In this document: positions 1 through 9,524 of the stretch, one piece after another
How the letters are laid out: each line of letters begins with the position of its first letter
Numbering within the stretch: position 1 is the first letter of the stretch
Source of the DNA: Planctomycetota bacterium
GTDB taxonomy: Bacteria; Planctomycetota; UBA1135; JACQFD01
Reading direction: 5' to 3'
Length of the DNA: 64,000 nucleotides
NCBI GenBank assembly: GCA_016792805.1
Contig: JAEUHX010000061.1
Coordinates: 62,001 to 126,000 of the forward strand
Position numbers and translations under genes: made by a program
The notes under the pieces: generated by a model
The model's input: only the letters and a program-made list of their open reading frames with translations
What the model was told of the DNA's origin: nothing
Database searches by the model: none

Positions 1-1900
1 TCATGCAGTTGCCGCCCATCGGATGCCCTGTTGTGAGCTGGATCTCCGAGAAGCTCGAGATCGAAGCGATCCTCTGCTCATAATTGTGCTTCGTCAGCTT
101 CCAACTCTCGAGCGCTCCAAGCAGCACATGGCGCGGCTCCGGATCGGAATGGAAGAAGAGCTTGCAGACGTGGAGCAGCCCGCGCTTCAGCTTCGCAAGA
201 TCCTCGCTGTTGAACTCGAGGTGGATATCCTCCCCGTGACGCATCCATCGAGTATCAATCCAAGACTGCGCCGAGGATCCGATGAGCGGTGCCGCACAGG
301 CGTAATGTGAGTACCGCTTCAGATTCTCTTCATACTCATGGAGCCACCCGGGGAGCGCGAGGAACTGCGTCGCTGGCGGGTTGTACCAAGTTTCCACGAC
401 GAAGTCGGTCTCACCGGGCATCTCCACGAAATGGGACATGGCGAGCCCGTCGAAGGCGCGAACCGGCTGGTCATAGTCCGCGTGAACCGGCGACGCAAAG
501 TTACAAGAAAAGCGGTCGCCGATCGGCAGGCCGATCTCGTCGATCTCCCTCGTCCGCTCGAGCACGGCGCTCGATCCGATGGCACCCGCGGCCACGACGA
601 ACTTCTTCGCGCGCAGAAGCCCGCCGGTGAAATGTTCATTCCTCGGGCGCAGCTCCAGCGCCGTGGCCGACAGGACGGACTTGCCTTGCACCATCCGAAA
701 CCCGGCCGCGCGGCGACCTGTGAGAATCGTGAGCTTGCCAGTGCCTGCGGCGACGGAGCGCGCTGCGTCCGCCAGCATCGTCTGAAGAACGTCTCGCTTT
801 CGGAGATAGCCGCAGACAAGATTACAGTAGCCACAACCGAGGCAGTCTTGGATGTTGACCTCGCAGGGCTGCACATGTTGCCCTAAGCCGAGCCGCTCGG
901 TGGCTGTCTCGAGCAGCTTGAATGTTGGGTTGAACCGCGACTCGACAACTGCCGCAGACGTTGGCTGAATCGAAAGCTCCGCGGCGATTCTGTCATAGGC
1001 CGCGTCGAGCTCCGGTCCGGTCCACGGGATCCCGAACTCGTGCTTCCAGGAATCGCGAACTTTCTGCGGCATCCGGAAGCAGACTGCATTGTTGATCACG
1101 CTGCTCCCGCCGAGCCCCTCGCCTTGAAATACAAAGAGAGAGACCGTCTGCGAGCTTGCAGGATTCGAGAGTGGTCCGGGACGCTCCGTCGTCTGCAGGC
1201 CGGAGTGCTTATAATAAGCCGTCAGGTTCGCGAGCTCGTCCCACACGCGTGGACGCTTGCGCCCGGCCGGTGCCGGCGAGGTCGCGGCCTCCGACTCCGG
1301 CAAGTAGATTCCGGCCTCCACTAAAGCGACGCGAAGGCCCGCGCGCACGAATCGCTGCACCAGCACAGAGCCTGCCGAGCCGGACCCGATGACGGCAACA
1401 TCAAAGACCTCGGAGGGAACCGGGTCGCCGGGTTTTATAAAAAGCTCGGTCGGGAGCACATCCTCCTGAGGAGGAGCGAACGCGGGGATCCCGGCGCGGT
1501 CGGGGAACACTTCATATCCGACGTCGGCCGCCGCGAACGGGCGGCCGTTGTCATCGAGGGTGCTGTAGACGACGATCGTTCCAAGGCGCTGCGCGAAGCG
1601 AGCGAGTTCACGAATCTGGGACCCTCCGAGCCCGAAAATGCCCTGCCCCTTTTCGATTTCGTCGAGCCGGAGCCGGACCGCTTCGCGATCCTTGCGATCG
1701 ACGAAGGAGAGCACGACGTCAAGAAGAGTGAGAATCTGTCGAAGGTCGTCGGCGCGGTCGGACCCTTTGGCCCACAGGTCCTCGAGAAAGCTCTCGGCTC
1801 GCCGCGTCATGCGGTCGAGGTGGCCGAGGTGCTTCGGCGGGCAGAAGGCCCGGATGATGCAACGAATCAGCTCGCGCTCTTTCGAAGAGATATGTGCCAT
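1..1900 (-). CDS. GMC-family FAD-dependent oxidoreductase (3' end outside window)
   Basis: Flavoprotein of the glucose-methanol-choline oxidoreductase family, expected to oxidise an alcohol or sterol-like substrate with FAD. It reads openly from an ATG at 1900 down to base 1, so about 633 residues are visible and the C-terminus is missing. The first ~150 residues are a helical extension of unclear role. A Rossmann dinucleotide-binding motif (AVIGSGSAGSVLVQRF) lies near residue 170, followed by GEGLGGSSVINNAVCFRMP and a Cys-rich CLGCGYCNLVCGYL stretch seen in long-chain alcohol oxidase-like members. The GMC C-terminal signature HPMGGNCM is read right at the window edge. It starts 11 bases after the stop of the upstream 271-residue protein and is probably the last gene of a three-gene operon with the PhoD-like phosphatase. 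The family is secure; the substrate is unknown. Confidence 0.9.
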   Translation of the reverse strand, partial: MAHISSKERELIRCIIRAFCPPKHLGHLDRMTRRAESFLEDLWAKGSDRADDLRQILTLLDVVLSFVDRKDREAVRLRLDEIEKGQGIFGLGGSQIRELARFAQRLGTIVVYSTLDDNGRPFAAADVGYEVFPDRAGIPAFAPPQEDVLPTELFIKPGDPVPSEVFDVAVIGSGSAGSVLVQRFVRAGLRVALVEAGIYLPESEAATSPAPAGRKRPRVWDELANLTAYYKHSGLQTTERPGPLSNPASSQTVSLFVFQGEGLGGSSVINNAVCFRMPQKVRDSWKHEFGIPWTGPELDAAYDRIAAELSIQPTSAAVVESRFNPTFKLLETATERLGLGQHVQPCEVNIQDCLGCGYCNLVCGYLRKRDVLQTMLADAARSVAAGTGKLTILTGRRAAGFRMVQGKSVLSATALELRPRNEHFTGGLLRAKKFVVAAGAIGSSAVLERTREIDEIGLPIGDRFSCNFASPVHADYDQPVRAFDGLAMSHFVEMPGETDFVVETWYNPPATQFLALPGWLHEYEENLKRYSHYACAAPLIGSSAQSWIDTRWMRHGEDIHLEFNSEDLAKLKRGLLHVCKLFFHSDPEPRHVLLGALESWKLTKHNYEQRIASISSFSEIQLTTGHPMGGNCM

Positions 1901-1911
1901 CGGCAAGGATT

Positions 1912-2727
1912 CTACCGTTCCTTGCGCTGGGATTCTCGCTCCCAGCCGCGGTCGCCATAGTGCAACGGGTGGCTGACCTCGAAGAACCCCGTCATCGCGA
2001 AGGGCTCCGTTGCCTCCCGTCCCTGTGGCGCACGATCCTTATAGTAATCCTGCCAGAAGCGAACCGATTGCCACAGCGCCTCTGGGCAAGTGCCGCGGCT
2101 TGCAAGTCCGGGCGAGAGATCAAGACCGCAGGCGCTCAAGACTGCATCCGCGAAGACCGCCGAGGGGATGCCCGCTCCGTCATGCAGCGGATTCCCCGCG
2201 CGCGCGACTCCCCACAAAAACGAGAACCAGCGGAGCATCAGCTCCGGCACGTCGGCGGCCGATCGAGTGGCTCGGAATCGCCCGATGGCCTTCTCGACCT
2301 CTGCCCATGCGAGGGGAATCTGAATGAGTGCAATATTGGGATACACGGAGCCGTCGCGGAACGCCCCGAGCGTTCGTTTCTGGACGCCGTTTGTCTTCGG
2401 CGGGAATTGAAGTGTCACATTTTCCTCGAGCGGAACGTCGAAAAGCTCGAGGTCGGCAACGCCGGTGGCGAGCCTCTGCGGATTTGCGATCAGGGCCGCG
2501 TGCGACCAGACGCTCGGCGAAAGGTCGCGCCGCGCGTGGGATTGTGCGACGCGCAGCCGGAAGCCCGTCGCGTCGCAGCCTCCCACAAGGAGAAGCATCG
2601 TCTCCGAGCGCCGCTGGTCCGCCAGATGGGCTTCCATCCAAGCCAAGTTGTTTCTGTGGCGTCCGCGCGGCTCGCGCTTCAGCTCAGTGTTTCCAGATCT
2701 CGAGGTCGATCGTTGAATATTGAGCAT
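1912..2727 (-). CDS. unknown 271-residue protein between PhoD-like and GMC genes
   Basis: I do not recognise this protein with certainty. It sits in the middle of a minus-strand operon, 22 bases after the PhoD-like gene and 11 bases before the GMC oxidoreductase gene, and its sequence is well balanced and clearly coding. There is no signal peptide or membrane segment. A segment with SVWSHAALI and, near the C-terminus, GLDLSPGLASRGTCPEALWQ vaguely recalls permuted papain-like (YiiX-type) proteins. The nucleophilic Cys expected before such a segment is not seen, so this would be an inactive relative at best. The first ~25 residues are basic and variable, and a later start is possible. Function inferred only from context: it may support the neighbouring oxidoreductase. 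Confidence 0.75.
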   Translation of the reverse strand: MLNIQRSTSRSGNTELKREPRGRHRNNLAWMEAHLADQRRSETMLLLVGGCDATGFRLRVAQSHARRDLSPSVWSHAALIANPQRLATGVADLELFDVPLEENVTLQFPPKTNGVQKRTLGAFRDGSVYPNIALIQIPLAWAEVEKAIGRFRATRSAADVPELMLRWFSFLWGVARAGNPLHDGAGIPSAVFADAVLSACGLDLSPGLASRGTCPEALWQSVRFWQDYYKDRAPQGREATEPFAMTGFFEVSHPLHYGDRGWERESQRKER

Positions 2728-2749
2728 CGGGGTGGATCTCGAAAATGAG

Positions 2750-4357
2750 CTAGGGCGTAAGTTCCGGGAGCGACACGCCGACCGGCTTGTTCACGGCGAA
2801 GGGGCCGATCACCCGGTCCCCCGTCGTTCGCACGTTCCGGTCGTCATGAAGCGAAATGTACTGAATTCTGCACTCAATTCTCGGAGTGGGCACGCCGGAC
2901 CGGAGGCGGAATGACAACAATGCCACGTGATTCCCGCGCTGCGCATGCGCCATCGTCGTCGGCAGCGCCGTGGGAAGTATTCCTTTCCCGAACAGCGCGG
3001 GTGGCTTCTCCGGCTTCGGGTGGCGCGGCCACGGGTCGCGGCTCCCGAAAATGCCGCCCAGGAAGTCCGTGACGTTGTTCCAGGTATCCGCCCCGACCGT
3101 CGTTACTAAAGATGCCGGAGAGACGATCACCTCGACCCATTGGCCGCGCACGGCGCCACTCCCCGCGACGGTGACGCGACCCCAGTGGACGTCGCCCGTG
3201 ATCGCGAAGAGAGGCGCGCCTGCCCGCGCCGCTGTATCGAGCGTCGTCAGCGTTGTCTTGTAGTCGCCGTAATTCGGCAGCTCCCAATCCGCGGTTTTCC
3301 CGGCGAACCCCGATACGGGATCGCGAAAGAGCGATTGACCGCTCACAAATAGCCCAATTGAGGAACTGTCGATTGCTACATCCCGAACCCACCGTTCCAC
3401 CTCGCCGCGCGCGTCCGGGCCGCCGCCTTCGTTTCCCGGCAGGGTCCATCGCAGGCTGGAATCGCGCAGCGAACGACCGTCGGCCAGCAGTATGCTGAGA
3501 GGCGAGATGTCGATCCGAACCGTTCGGCCGAGCGGGCTCTCGTCCGGCGCAGAGCCTGGGCGCACCGTCCCGCCGTGCGGCGCCTGGAACGCCTCCAACA
3601 GCGCGCTCGCCGCGGCGATCCACCGCTGCCTCCCTTCCTCGGAATGCGAGTTCCCGATGAATGGACTTTTATGCGGCGCGTTGTTCCAGAACTCGTGGTC
3701 ATCGGGAACAAATACGGCGGGAGCCATCCCGAGGAGGCGACCGAACCCGTCGCCGTCAAACCAATTGTTGAGGTAGTCCCGCTCAAACTTCTCCGCGAGC
3801 CAGCAGGCGTCATCTTTGAAGTTCTTCAGCGTCGGCAGATCAAGATACACTTGATCTCCCATGAAGAGCGTGACGTGGGGGCGATGCGCAGGCTTGCCGA
3901 GCCATTCGCGTTCGAGCCGCTCGCCCCAGCCCGCAGACGCTTCCGATTGGTGGAAACAAGATACAAGAAGAATATTGAACCAACCATCCTCGGGGCCGGC
4001 GTCGGGGCCGACGGGCGAAAGCGCCTCGGGCAGCGTCGACGTCGTCAAGTCCTTTGTTGTGATTGCTTTATTGGGTTCCACGACGTCATGGACATCCACG
4101 CTGACTCGGTGCGCCACGCCCGGTGCCGCGTCGAATTCATACAATCCGGTCCACGAGCGCGGCAGGAGCCCGTCGGGGTTCGAGGTCGCAATGGTCGTGG
4201 GGAGCCACGCCTGCTTCAGGGGGCGCAGATCCTGGGGAGCTGCCGGCGCCCCGTCGAGGCGCCATGTGAGCTCCGGCCGCCGACGCGCCCCCCATATCCC
4301 GAGCCACACCTGGAGCTTGCCGGGCGTCGTGGCGCGTGGATGGAGAAGGACCCTCAC
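2750..4357 (-). CDS. PhoD-like metallophosphatase
   Basis: A 535-residue protein of the PhoD/calcineurin-like metallophosphoesterase superfamily, expected to hydrolyse phosphomono- or diesters with a dinuclear metal centre. The metal-ligand blocks appear in order: GDQVYLD, then DDHEFWNN, then TGDVHWG. The first ~130 residues are a beta-rich N-terminal domain, as in other PhoD-like proteins. No Tat or Sec signal is visible at the N-terminus, so a cytoplasmic place is possible. It is the first gene of the operon leading to the unknown protein and the GMC oxidoreductase. It is divergent from the helicase gene at 4566; the 208 bases between them hold short GC-rich repeats and probably both promoters. 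Confidence 0.88.
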   Translation of the reverse strand: MRVLLHPRATTPGKLQVWLGIWGARRRPELTWRLDGAPAAPQDLRPLKQAWLPTTIATSNPDGLLPRSWTGLYEFDAAPGVAHRVSVDVHDVVEPNKAITTKDLTTSTLPEALSPVGPDAGPEDGWFNILLVSCFHQSEASAGWGERLEREWLGKPAHRPHVTLFMGDQVYLDLPTLKNFKDDACWLAEKFERDYLNNWFDGDGFGRLLGMAPAVFVPDDHEFWNNAPHKSPFIGNSHSEEGRQRWIAAASALLEAFQAPHGGTVRPGSAPDESPLGRTVRIDISPLSILLADGRSLRDSSLRWTLPGNEGGGPDARGEVERWVRDVAIDSSSIGLFVSGQSLFRDPVSGFAGKTADWELPNYGDYKTTLTTLDTAARAGAPLFAITGDVHWGRVTVAGSGAVRGQWVEVIVSPASLVTTVGADTWNNVTDFLGGIFGSRDPWPRHPKPEKPPALFGKGILPTALPTTMAHAQRGNHVALLSFRLRSGVPTPRIECRIQYISLHDDRNVRTTGDRVIGPFAVNKPVGVSLPELTP

Positions 4358-4565
4358 AGACGGTGGCCGAGTCGAACGAGGACCGCGGCGCGATCGAACT
4401 CGGAAAGATTTGGACCGCTCCGCGCAGGGCAGACGCTACCCGCGGAGTGATAGCTGGCGGCGGAAGGTCCCGCGGCGCCGCGGCGCCGAGGTGCCGAGGT
4501 GCTTTGCGCCGGCCGAACGCATCCGCGGCCGTCGCGGAAGGCTGAGGGCGCGTACTGTAAGCGCC

Positions 4566-6026
4566 ATGCCGCAAGCTCCCGACCTCGCCAGAGCGCGCGC
4601 GCTTCTCCGCGAGCGCTTTCGCCACGCCGAGTTCCGCGGCCCGCAGGAGGCGGCGGTCGGAGCGGTGCTTGCCGGCCGAGATTTGTTGCTGACGATGCCG
4701 ACCGGTTCGGGAAAGTCGCTCGCCTATCAGCTGCCCGCGCTGATGCTCGACGGGCTCACGCTCGTGGTGAGCCCGCTCATCGCCCTGATGAAGGACCAAG
4801 TCGATGCGCTTGTAGCGCGCGGGCTCCCCGCCACTTTTGTGAATTCATCGATCGACGCCGCCGCGCGCAAAGCGCGCCTCGAGCGCGCGATCGCAGGCGA
4901 CGTGAAACTTCTTTATGTGACGCCGGAGCGGTTTCGGAGCCGCGATTTTCTTGAGATTCTGCCGCGCTTGCGGGTTGCGCGGATGGCTGTCGACGAAGCG
5001 CACTGTGTGAGCCAGTGGGGCCACGACTTTCGCCCCGATTATTCACGTCTCGGCGAGTATCGGGCGCGCATCGGCGATCCGCCTCTCGCGGCGCTGACCG
5101 CGACGGCGACGCCGACGGTGGCCGACGACATCGCGCGGTGCCTTCGCCTTCGCGACCCGCTCGTCATTCGAACCGGCATCGAGCGGCCGAACTTACATTT
5201 GGCGTGCCGCACGGTGCACTCCGCCGAAGAGAAGCTGCCGCTTCTCGCGGCCCGAATTCGCGAGATCGGCGGCTCCGGAATTGTGTATCTGGCACTGATT
5301 CGAGAGCTCGAGGCGCTGCGCGACGAGCTGGCGCGCATGCGGGTTCCTACGCTCGTGTACCACGGCAAGCTCTCGCCGCAGGAGCGCCGCCGCATGCAGG
5401 ACCGGTTCATGGAGAGCGACCGAGAGGTCGTGCTCGCGACCAACGCCTTCGGCATGGGGATCGACAAAGCGGACATCCGATTCGTGCTGCACGCACAAAT
5501 CCCGCGCACGATCGAGGCGTGGGTTCAGGAAGTCGGCCGAGCCGGGCGCGACGGAAAGCCGTCGTTCTGTGAGCTCCTCTATTTCGCGGAGGACGTTGCC
5601 GTCCAACAGAGTTTTGTCGAATGGGCGAACCCGACCCGCGAGTTTTTCTGGAGTGTCTACGAGACACTCCTCGGCTGGGGCGAGCGCATCCAGGCGAAGG
5701 ACGAAGACGATCTGCGCGACGCGATGCTCACAAGAAATCGCGGCGATCAGCGCGTGGCCATTTGTCTCAAATGGCTCGAAGTGCTCGGCGCAATGGAGGG
5801 CTCCTTCGAGATGCACAATTTGCGTGTCCTCGATGGGCTCGAGCCCTCCTCGCTTCCGGAGTCGATCGGTAGCGACGCCAAGCGGCGCGCCGACCTCCAG
5901 GGACTGCTCAAGATGGTGCGGCTCGTCTCCAGCGATCAGGAGTGCCGGCGCGTTTCGATTGCCCGACACTTCGAGCTCCCCGAGCCGGAGCCGCCATGCG
6001 GCGCGTGCGACGTCTGCACCCCATGA
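4566..6026 (+). CDS. recQ: RecQ-family ATP-dependent DNA helicase (short form)
   Basis: Superfamily 2 DNA helicase of the RecQ family, used in recombination and replication-fork repair. Motif I (TMPTGSGKSLAYQ) is at residues 43-55, the DEAH box at 143-146, motif III is LTATATPTV, and motifs V/VI read ATNAFGMGIDKADIRFVLH and EVGRAGRDG. A C-terminal CGACDVC cluster near residue 480 is the end of the zinc-binding subdomain. At 486 residues it is shorter than the ~610-residue E. coli enzyme and has no HRDC domain. The ATG at 4566 was chosen because it gives the normal RecQ N-terminus; reading further upstream in the same frame only runs through sequence opposite the phosphatase gene. Whether it is the main RecQ or an accessory paralogue cannot be told. 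Confidence 0.9.
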   Translation: MPQAPDLARARALLRERFRHAEFRGPQEAAVGAVLAGRDLLLTMPTGSGKSLAYQLPALMLDGLTLVVSPLIALMKDQVDALVARGLPATFVNSSIDAAARKARLERAIAGDVKLLYVTPERFRSRDFLEILPRLRVARMAVDEAHCVSQWGHDFRPDYSRLGEYRARIGDPPLAALTATATPTVADDIARCLRLRDPLVIRTGIERPNLHLACRTVHSAEEKLPLLAARIREIGGSGIVYLALIRELEALRDELARMRVPTLVYHGKLSPQERRRMQDRFMESDREVVLATNAFGMGIDKADIRFVLHAQIPRTIEAWVQEVGRAGRDGKPSFCELLYFAEDVAVQQSFVEWANPTREFFWSVYETLLGWGERIQAKDEDDLRDAMLTRNRGDQRVAICLKWLEVLGAMEGSFEMHNLRVLDGLEPSSLPESIGSDAKRRADLQGLLKMVRLVSSDQECRRVSIARHFELPEPEPPCGACDVCTP

Positions 6027-6102
6027 GAGGTCCCTCTCGGCCGCGCGTGCCGCAGCGCCGCTGCAACGCACCAGCCGCGTGCGGGGACTGCGGTACTCAG
6101 AC

Positions 6103-9100
6103 GTGACTCCTCCTCCTAGCTCGGACGCATGGATCGGTGACCTTGCCGATCACCCGGGCTGGCTTCGGCGCTTGGCGCGGGAGCTGGTTCGAAGCGACGC
6201 GGACGCCGACGACCTTCTGCAGGATGCATATATTGCAGCCCTCAGCGGCAACCGGCCGGTTCCTGAGCGATCGGTCTCGTGGTTTCGTGGCATCTTACAA
6301 CATGTTGCCCAGCGGCGCTGGCGAGCCAACGCTCGATCTCGGCAGCGGCTTGAGCGCATGGCGCGAAATAGGGACGACCGCGAGGGTTCTCCAGGGCCGG
6401 CCGAAGTTGCGCGCCGCCTGGAGCTGCATCGCATGCTGCTCGAAGAGATTCAGGCGCTTCGCGATCCTTATCGATCGGTTTTGTACCTTCGATTTTATGA
6501 GGATCTCGAGCCTGCTGAGATTGCAGAGAGATCTGGAACTCCGGCGGCTACGACTCGCTCGCAGCTCGCTCGGGGGCTCGAGCTCCTGAGAGTTCGGCTC
6601 GACGAGCGATTCGAGGGCGGGCGTTCCGCCTGGTGCGCCGCGCTTGCGCCGATGGCCGGACTGGAGCTGGGAGCGGTGAGCACATCTGCTGGGGCCGCCC
6701 TTGGATTATTGATCATGAAGACGACGACGAAGTGGATGATTGCCGCCGTGCTCGCGGGCTCCGCGACACTCGGCGGGCTCTGGCTCGCAAACTCTGCCGG
6801 GGACCCTGCGTCCGCAGCTCAAGAGGGCAGCGCGAAGGCGGCGAAGCTGGAGCTTCCACCGTCCGAATCGGCGCCCGCTGTCGAGGACTCTCCTGCTGGG
6901 GCTGACGGACTCGGCTCCACGCACAGAAAGGAAGTCTCCGACACCGCGGAACCGCCTCGACCGGCACTCGAGGCTTCCGGCGAGATCGCGAAAATTGAAG
7001 CAACAGTCGTCGGGCCCTCGGGCTCTCCAATTGAGGGAGCGGAACTCCGCAAGTCGGGCAAGACGATCGCCCGCTCTGACCCGCGCGGAGAAGTCCACGC
7101 CGTGGACAGCGACCTGACCGAGCCGAGGAGCCTTTCCTTTGAAGTCAGCTATCCTGGGCTCGCAACGCGCTTCTTGGAGGCCACCCTGAGTCCGGGAAAG
7201 TCGACGCACCTTGGTGAGATTCGGCTCAGCCAATCAAGCATCGTGGCCGGACGTGTCATCGATGACCGAGGGAACCCGATCGCTGATGCACAGATCTGGG
7301 TGATGGAGCGCCTCGCCGCCGATTCTATACAAATGCGCCTGCAGGGACCCCGTGTGCACCCGCCTGGTGCGCCCGGGGCAAAGTCGGAATCCGATGGGAC
7401 CTTCAAAGTAACGGACGTTTCTCCCGGAATTCGGCGCGTCTGGGCTGGAGCGAAAGACAGACTTTGGACCTGCTCGAAACCGATCGAGCTGCTCCCTCAA
7501 TCGGGAATCCATGATCTTGAGCTGAAGATGGAGCCGATTCCCGAGAAGTACTTAATTGAGGGAACTGTGGTGGATGCCGATGGCAAGGTCGTGCCCAACG
7601 CGACGCTCCGAATTAGTTATCATTCCGAAAACGGCAGCTTCTCGCGGGGATCCCGAGCGGAGTCGAACGGCCGGTTCCGGATTTTTGCTTTCGATCCAGT
7701 GCCTCACACGGTGACGGCGAAAGATCCGCGCGGCATGCTCGCCGATGCGACGGCATCCGATGTCGCTCCCGGATCGTTGCACCTTGAGCTGCGCCTGCTG
7801 CCGGCACGGCTGGTCCGCCTCGTTGCGAAGGATCCCGATGGCGAGCCGATTCGTGAGTTCACGGCGGAAGTGCTCGTGGAGCCGTCCAAAGGGGTTTTCA
7901 ACGTCATCCAGACGATTTCCTCGAATGCGGATACGACGGACCCCGTTCACCTTCGGGTTCCGGCATCGCCGTTTAAGGTGCATCTCCGGGCTGTTGGATT
8001 CGCCGATGCCGCGACCTCGGAACTCCGGCCCGATACGGTGGGGGGCAGCATCGAGCTGCGTCTTCAGCGCGTGGCGGGAATTGTTGGACATGTGATGTCC
8101 AGCACGGGGCCCGTCTCAGGCGCGAAGCTTCGGCTTGTGCGAAAGGCAGAATTGACAACTGAAGTGATCGTCAATGGGTACCCCTGCGAGCTGGAGCACA
8201 ACGATCCGGCGGCCCAGGGGTTCTCCGGCAAGGATGGCGCCTTCGTCCTGCAGCCGCCGGAGCCGAGCAATTCTTTGGTTCTCCTCGCGGAGGCGTCAGG
8301 ATTCGCGCGGTCCGCGGTCGATCTGCCCGCCTTCCATCCGAGCTCGGGGTTGAGCGGAATTGTGGTGAGGATGTCGGGTGGAGGGGCCATCGAGGGCGTC
8401 GTGCGGGGTCCGGCCAATGAAGTGGCAGGAACCATCGTCGGGATCTCAAGGCACGACGGCTATCCCGACACGCAGCGGGTCGGAGCCGATGGGAAGTTCC
8501 GGTTCTCGCGGCTCACACCTGGGCGCTGGAATGTTGAGACCGTCGAGGAGGAGGCACTTCCTCCTCTTTCGAATCTGAGCGTTTCAACGGGCATGAGTTC
8601 TCGTGGGGAGCTGCCGACCGTATGCGAAGTCCAAGATGGCTCCACGACTCGCTACGACATCGACCTTGCGCAGCAGAAGCCATGCACCGTGCGCGGCGAG
8701 CTGCGCGTCCAGGGTGAGAGGGCGAGCGGCTGGAGCGCTCAGTTGCTCCTTCCTGGGGATTTCGGCGAGGCACCACCGAAATCGTCAACGTTCACAGATC
8801 GCGATGGCATTTTCCGGCTTTCTCGGCGTCAATCTGGCAACGCGAAGCTCTTCTTGTCTCCGCCCGATTCATCAGGATTCACTTATGAGGCGCCCCTCAA
8901 GCTCATCCGAGGAGAGGTGGCTTGGGCCCACGATTTTCGCTTCGGGCGGATTCAGGGAACCGCCGTGACCTCCGGAGACGCCACTACGTCCAGGCGCTGG
9001 GAGCTGCGCTGGCGCGGCGACCGGGGAGAGCAAGTGCGGGTAGCCGTCGTCCCCGATCACAAGGGCGCATTTGTGGTACCTCGTTTTCCGGCCGGCAAGG

Positions 9101-9255
9101 GATGGATCTGGTCCGTGGAGACGACGGGCGGCGAGGTCAAAGGTCGCGACGATGGAGCTGCGAGCACCTCCTCTGTCTCCGTCACAACCAATGCTCGCGA
9201 TGTGGGCACTTTCACCGTGATGGAGGGTGAAACTCTCACTCTGGATCTGAAGTGA
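6103..9255 (+). CDS. ECF sigma factor fused to a membrane segment and carboxypeptidase-regulatory-like repeats
   Basis: A 1050-residue fusion. Residues ~15-80 are sigma-70 region 2 (SDADADDLLQDAYIAALSGN) and ~105-165 are region 4 (FYEDLEPAEIAERSGTPAAT), so the N-terminus is a complete ECF sigma factor of ~175 residues. A transmembrane segment follows (~207-230), then ~800 residues of beta-sandwich repeats of carboxypeptidase-regulatory-like type (patterns such as VVDADGKVVPNATLRISY and GRVIDDRGNPIADAQIWV). The inferred topology puts the sigma part in the cytoplasm and the repeats outside, so RNA polymerase binding could respond to an envelope signal. The start is GTG at 6103; no in-frame ATG comes before region 4. 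It lies 76 bases after recQ on the same strand with no obvious functional tie. No separate anti-sigma gene is adjacent. Confidence 0.85.
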   Translation: MTPPPSSDAWIGDLADHPGWLRRLARELVRSDADADDLLQDAYIAALSGNRPVPERSVSWFRGILQHVAQRRWRANARSRQRLERMARNRDDREGSPGPAEVARRLELHRMLLEEIQALRDPYRSVLYLRFYEDLEPAEIAERSGTPAATTRSQLARGLELLRVRLDERFEGGRSAWCAALAPMAGLELGAVSTSAGAALGLLIMKTTTKWMIAAVLAGSATLGGLWLANSAGDPASAAQEGSAKAAKLELPPSESAPAVEDSPAGADGLGSTHRKEVSDTAEPPRPALEASGEIAKIEATVVGPSGSPIEGAELRKSGKTIARSDPRGEVHAVDSDLTEPRSLSFEVSYPGLATRFLEATLSPGKSTHLGEIRLSQSSIVAGRVIDDRGNPIADAQIWVMERLAADSIQMRLQGPRVHPPGAPGAKSESDGTFKVTDVSPGIRRVWAGAKDRLWTCSKPIELLPQSGIHDLELKMEPIPEKYLIEGTVVDADGKVVPNATLRISYHSENGSFSRGSRAESNGRFRIFAFDPVPHTVTAKDPRGMLADATASDVAPGSLHLELRLLPARLVRLVAKDPDGEPIREFTAEVLVEPSKGVFNVIQTISSNADTTDPVHLRVPASPFKVHLRAVGFADAATSELRPDTVGGSIELRLQRVAGIVGHVMSSTGPVSGAKLRLVRKAELTTEVIVNGYPCELEHNDPAAQGFSGKDGAFVLQPPEPSNSLVLLAEASGFARSAVDLPAFHPSSGLSGIVVRMSGGGAIEGVVRGPANEVAGTIVGISRHDGYPDTQRVGADGKFRFSRLTPGRWNVETVEEEALPPLSNLSVSTGMSSRGELPTVCEVQDGSTTRYDIDLAQQKPCTVRGELRVQGERASGWSAQLLLPGDFGEAPPKSSTFTDRDGIFRLSRRQSGNAKLFLSPPDSSGFTYEAPLKLIRGEVAWAHDFRFGRIQGTAVTSGDATTSRRWELRWRGDRGEQVRVAVVPDHKGAFVVPRFPAGKGWIWSVETTGGEVKGRDDGAASTSSVSVTTNARDVGTFTVMEGETLTLDLK

Positions 9256-9524
9256 GATCACTTATGCATGACGGGCGGGCTCGACGGCGCAATCACATCT
9301 TAAAGAGAAGTTCGTTCCGCCCCTTCTCGTCCCTTCTTTGCGACCTCATCGTCGAGCCGCGATCGACGTAACTCCTCGGCTACGCCTCACCCATCGCTCA
9401 TCGACTTCGCGAAAAGTGAACTTCGATTCACTCGATAGCAGCTTTTTGACAGCCTGCCAGCGACTCTCGCGCAGCTTTCCTCGATCTCGCGAGGAATCGC
9501 TGCGCGCAGCTCGATGGGCACGTC
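9256..9524. other. intergenic region between convergent genes
   Basis: Convergent gap of 269 bases. It holds short inverted repeats only: a 6-bp stem near 9416-9433 followed some bases later by a TTTTT run, and a 5-bp stem near 9480-9495. Neither is strong enough to be called a terminator with confidence. No open frame here has coding character. Confidence 0.4.

Noticed and set aside
1894..2748. 284-residue plus-strand frame opposite the unknown protein
   Set aside because: It mirrors the minus-strand gene, which has better composition and operon spacing.
3861..4565. Long N-terminal extension of the RecQ reading frame
   Set aside because: The frame is open but lies opposite the PhoD-like gene and its sequence is Arg/Ser-rich noise. 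RecQ homology begins at the ATG at 4566.
5569..6102. Extension of the ECF-fusion frame into recQ
   Set aside because: It overlaps the recQ coding sequence in another frame, with Ser/Arg-rich composition typical of a GC-rich shadow frame.
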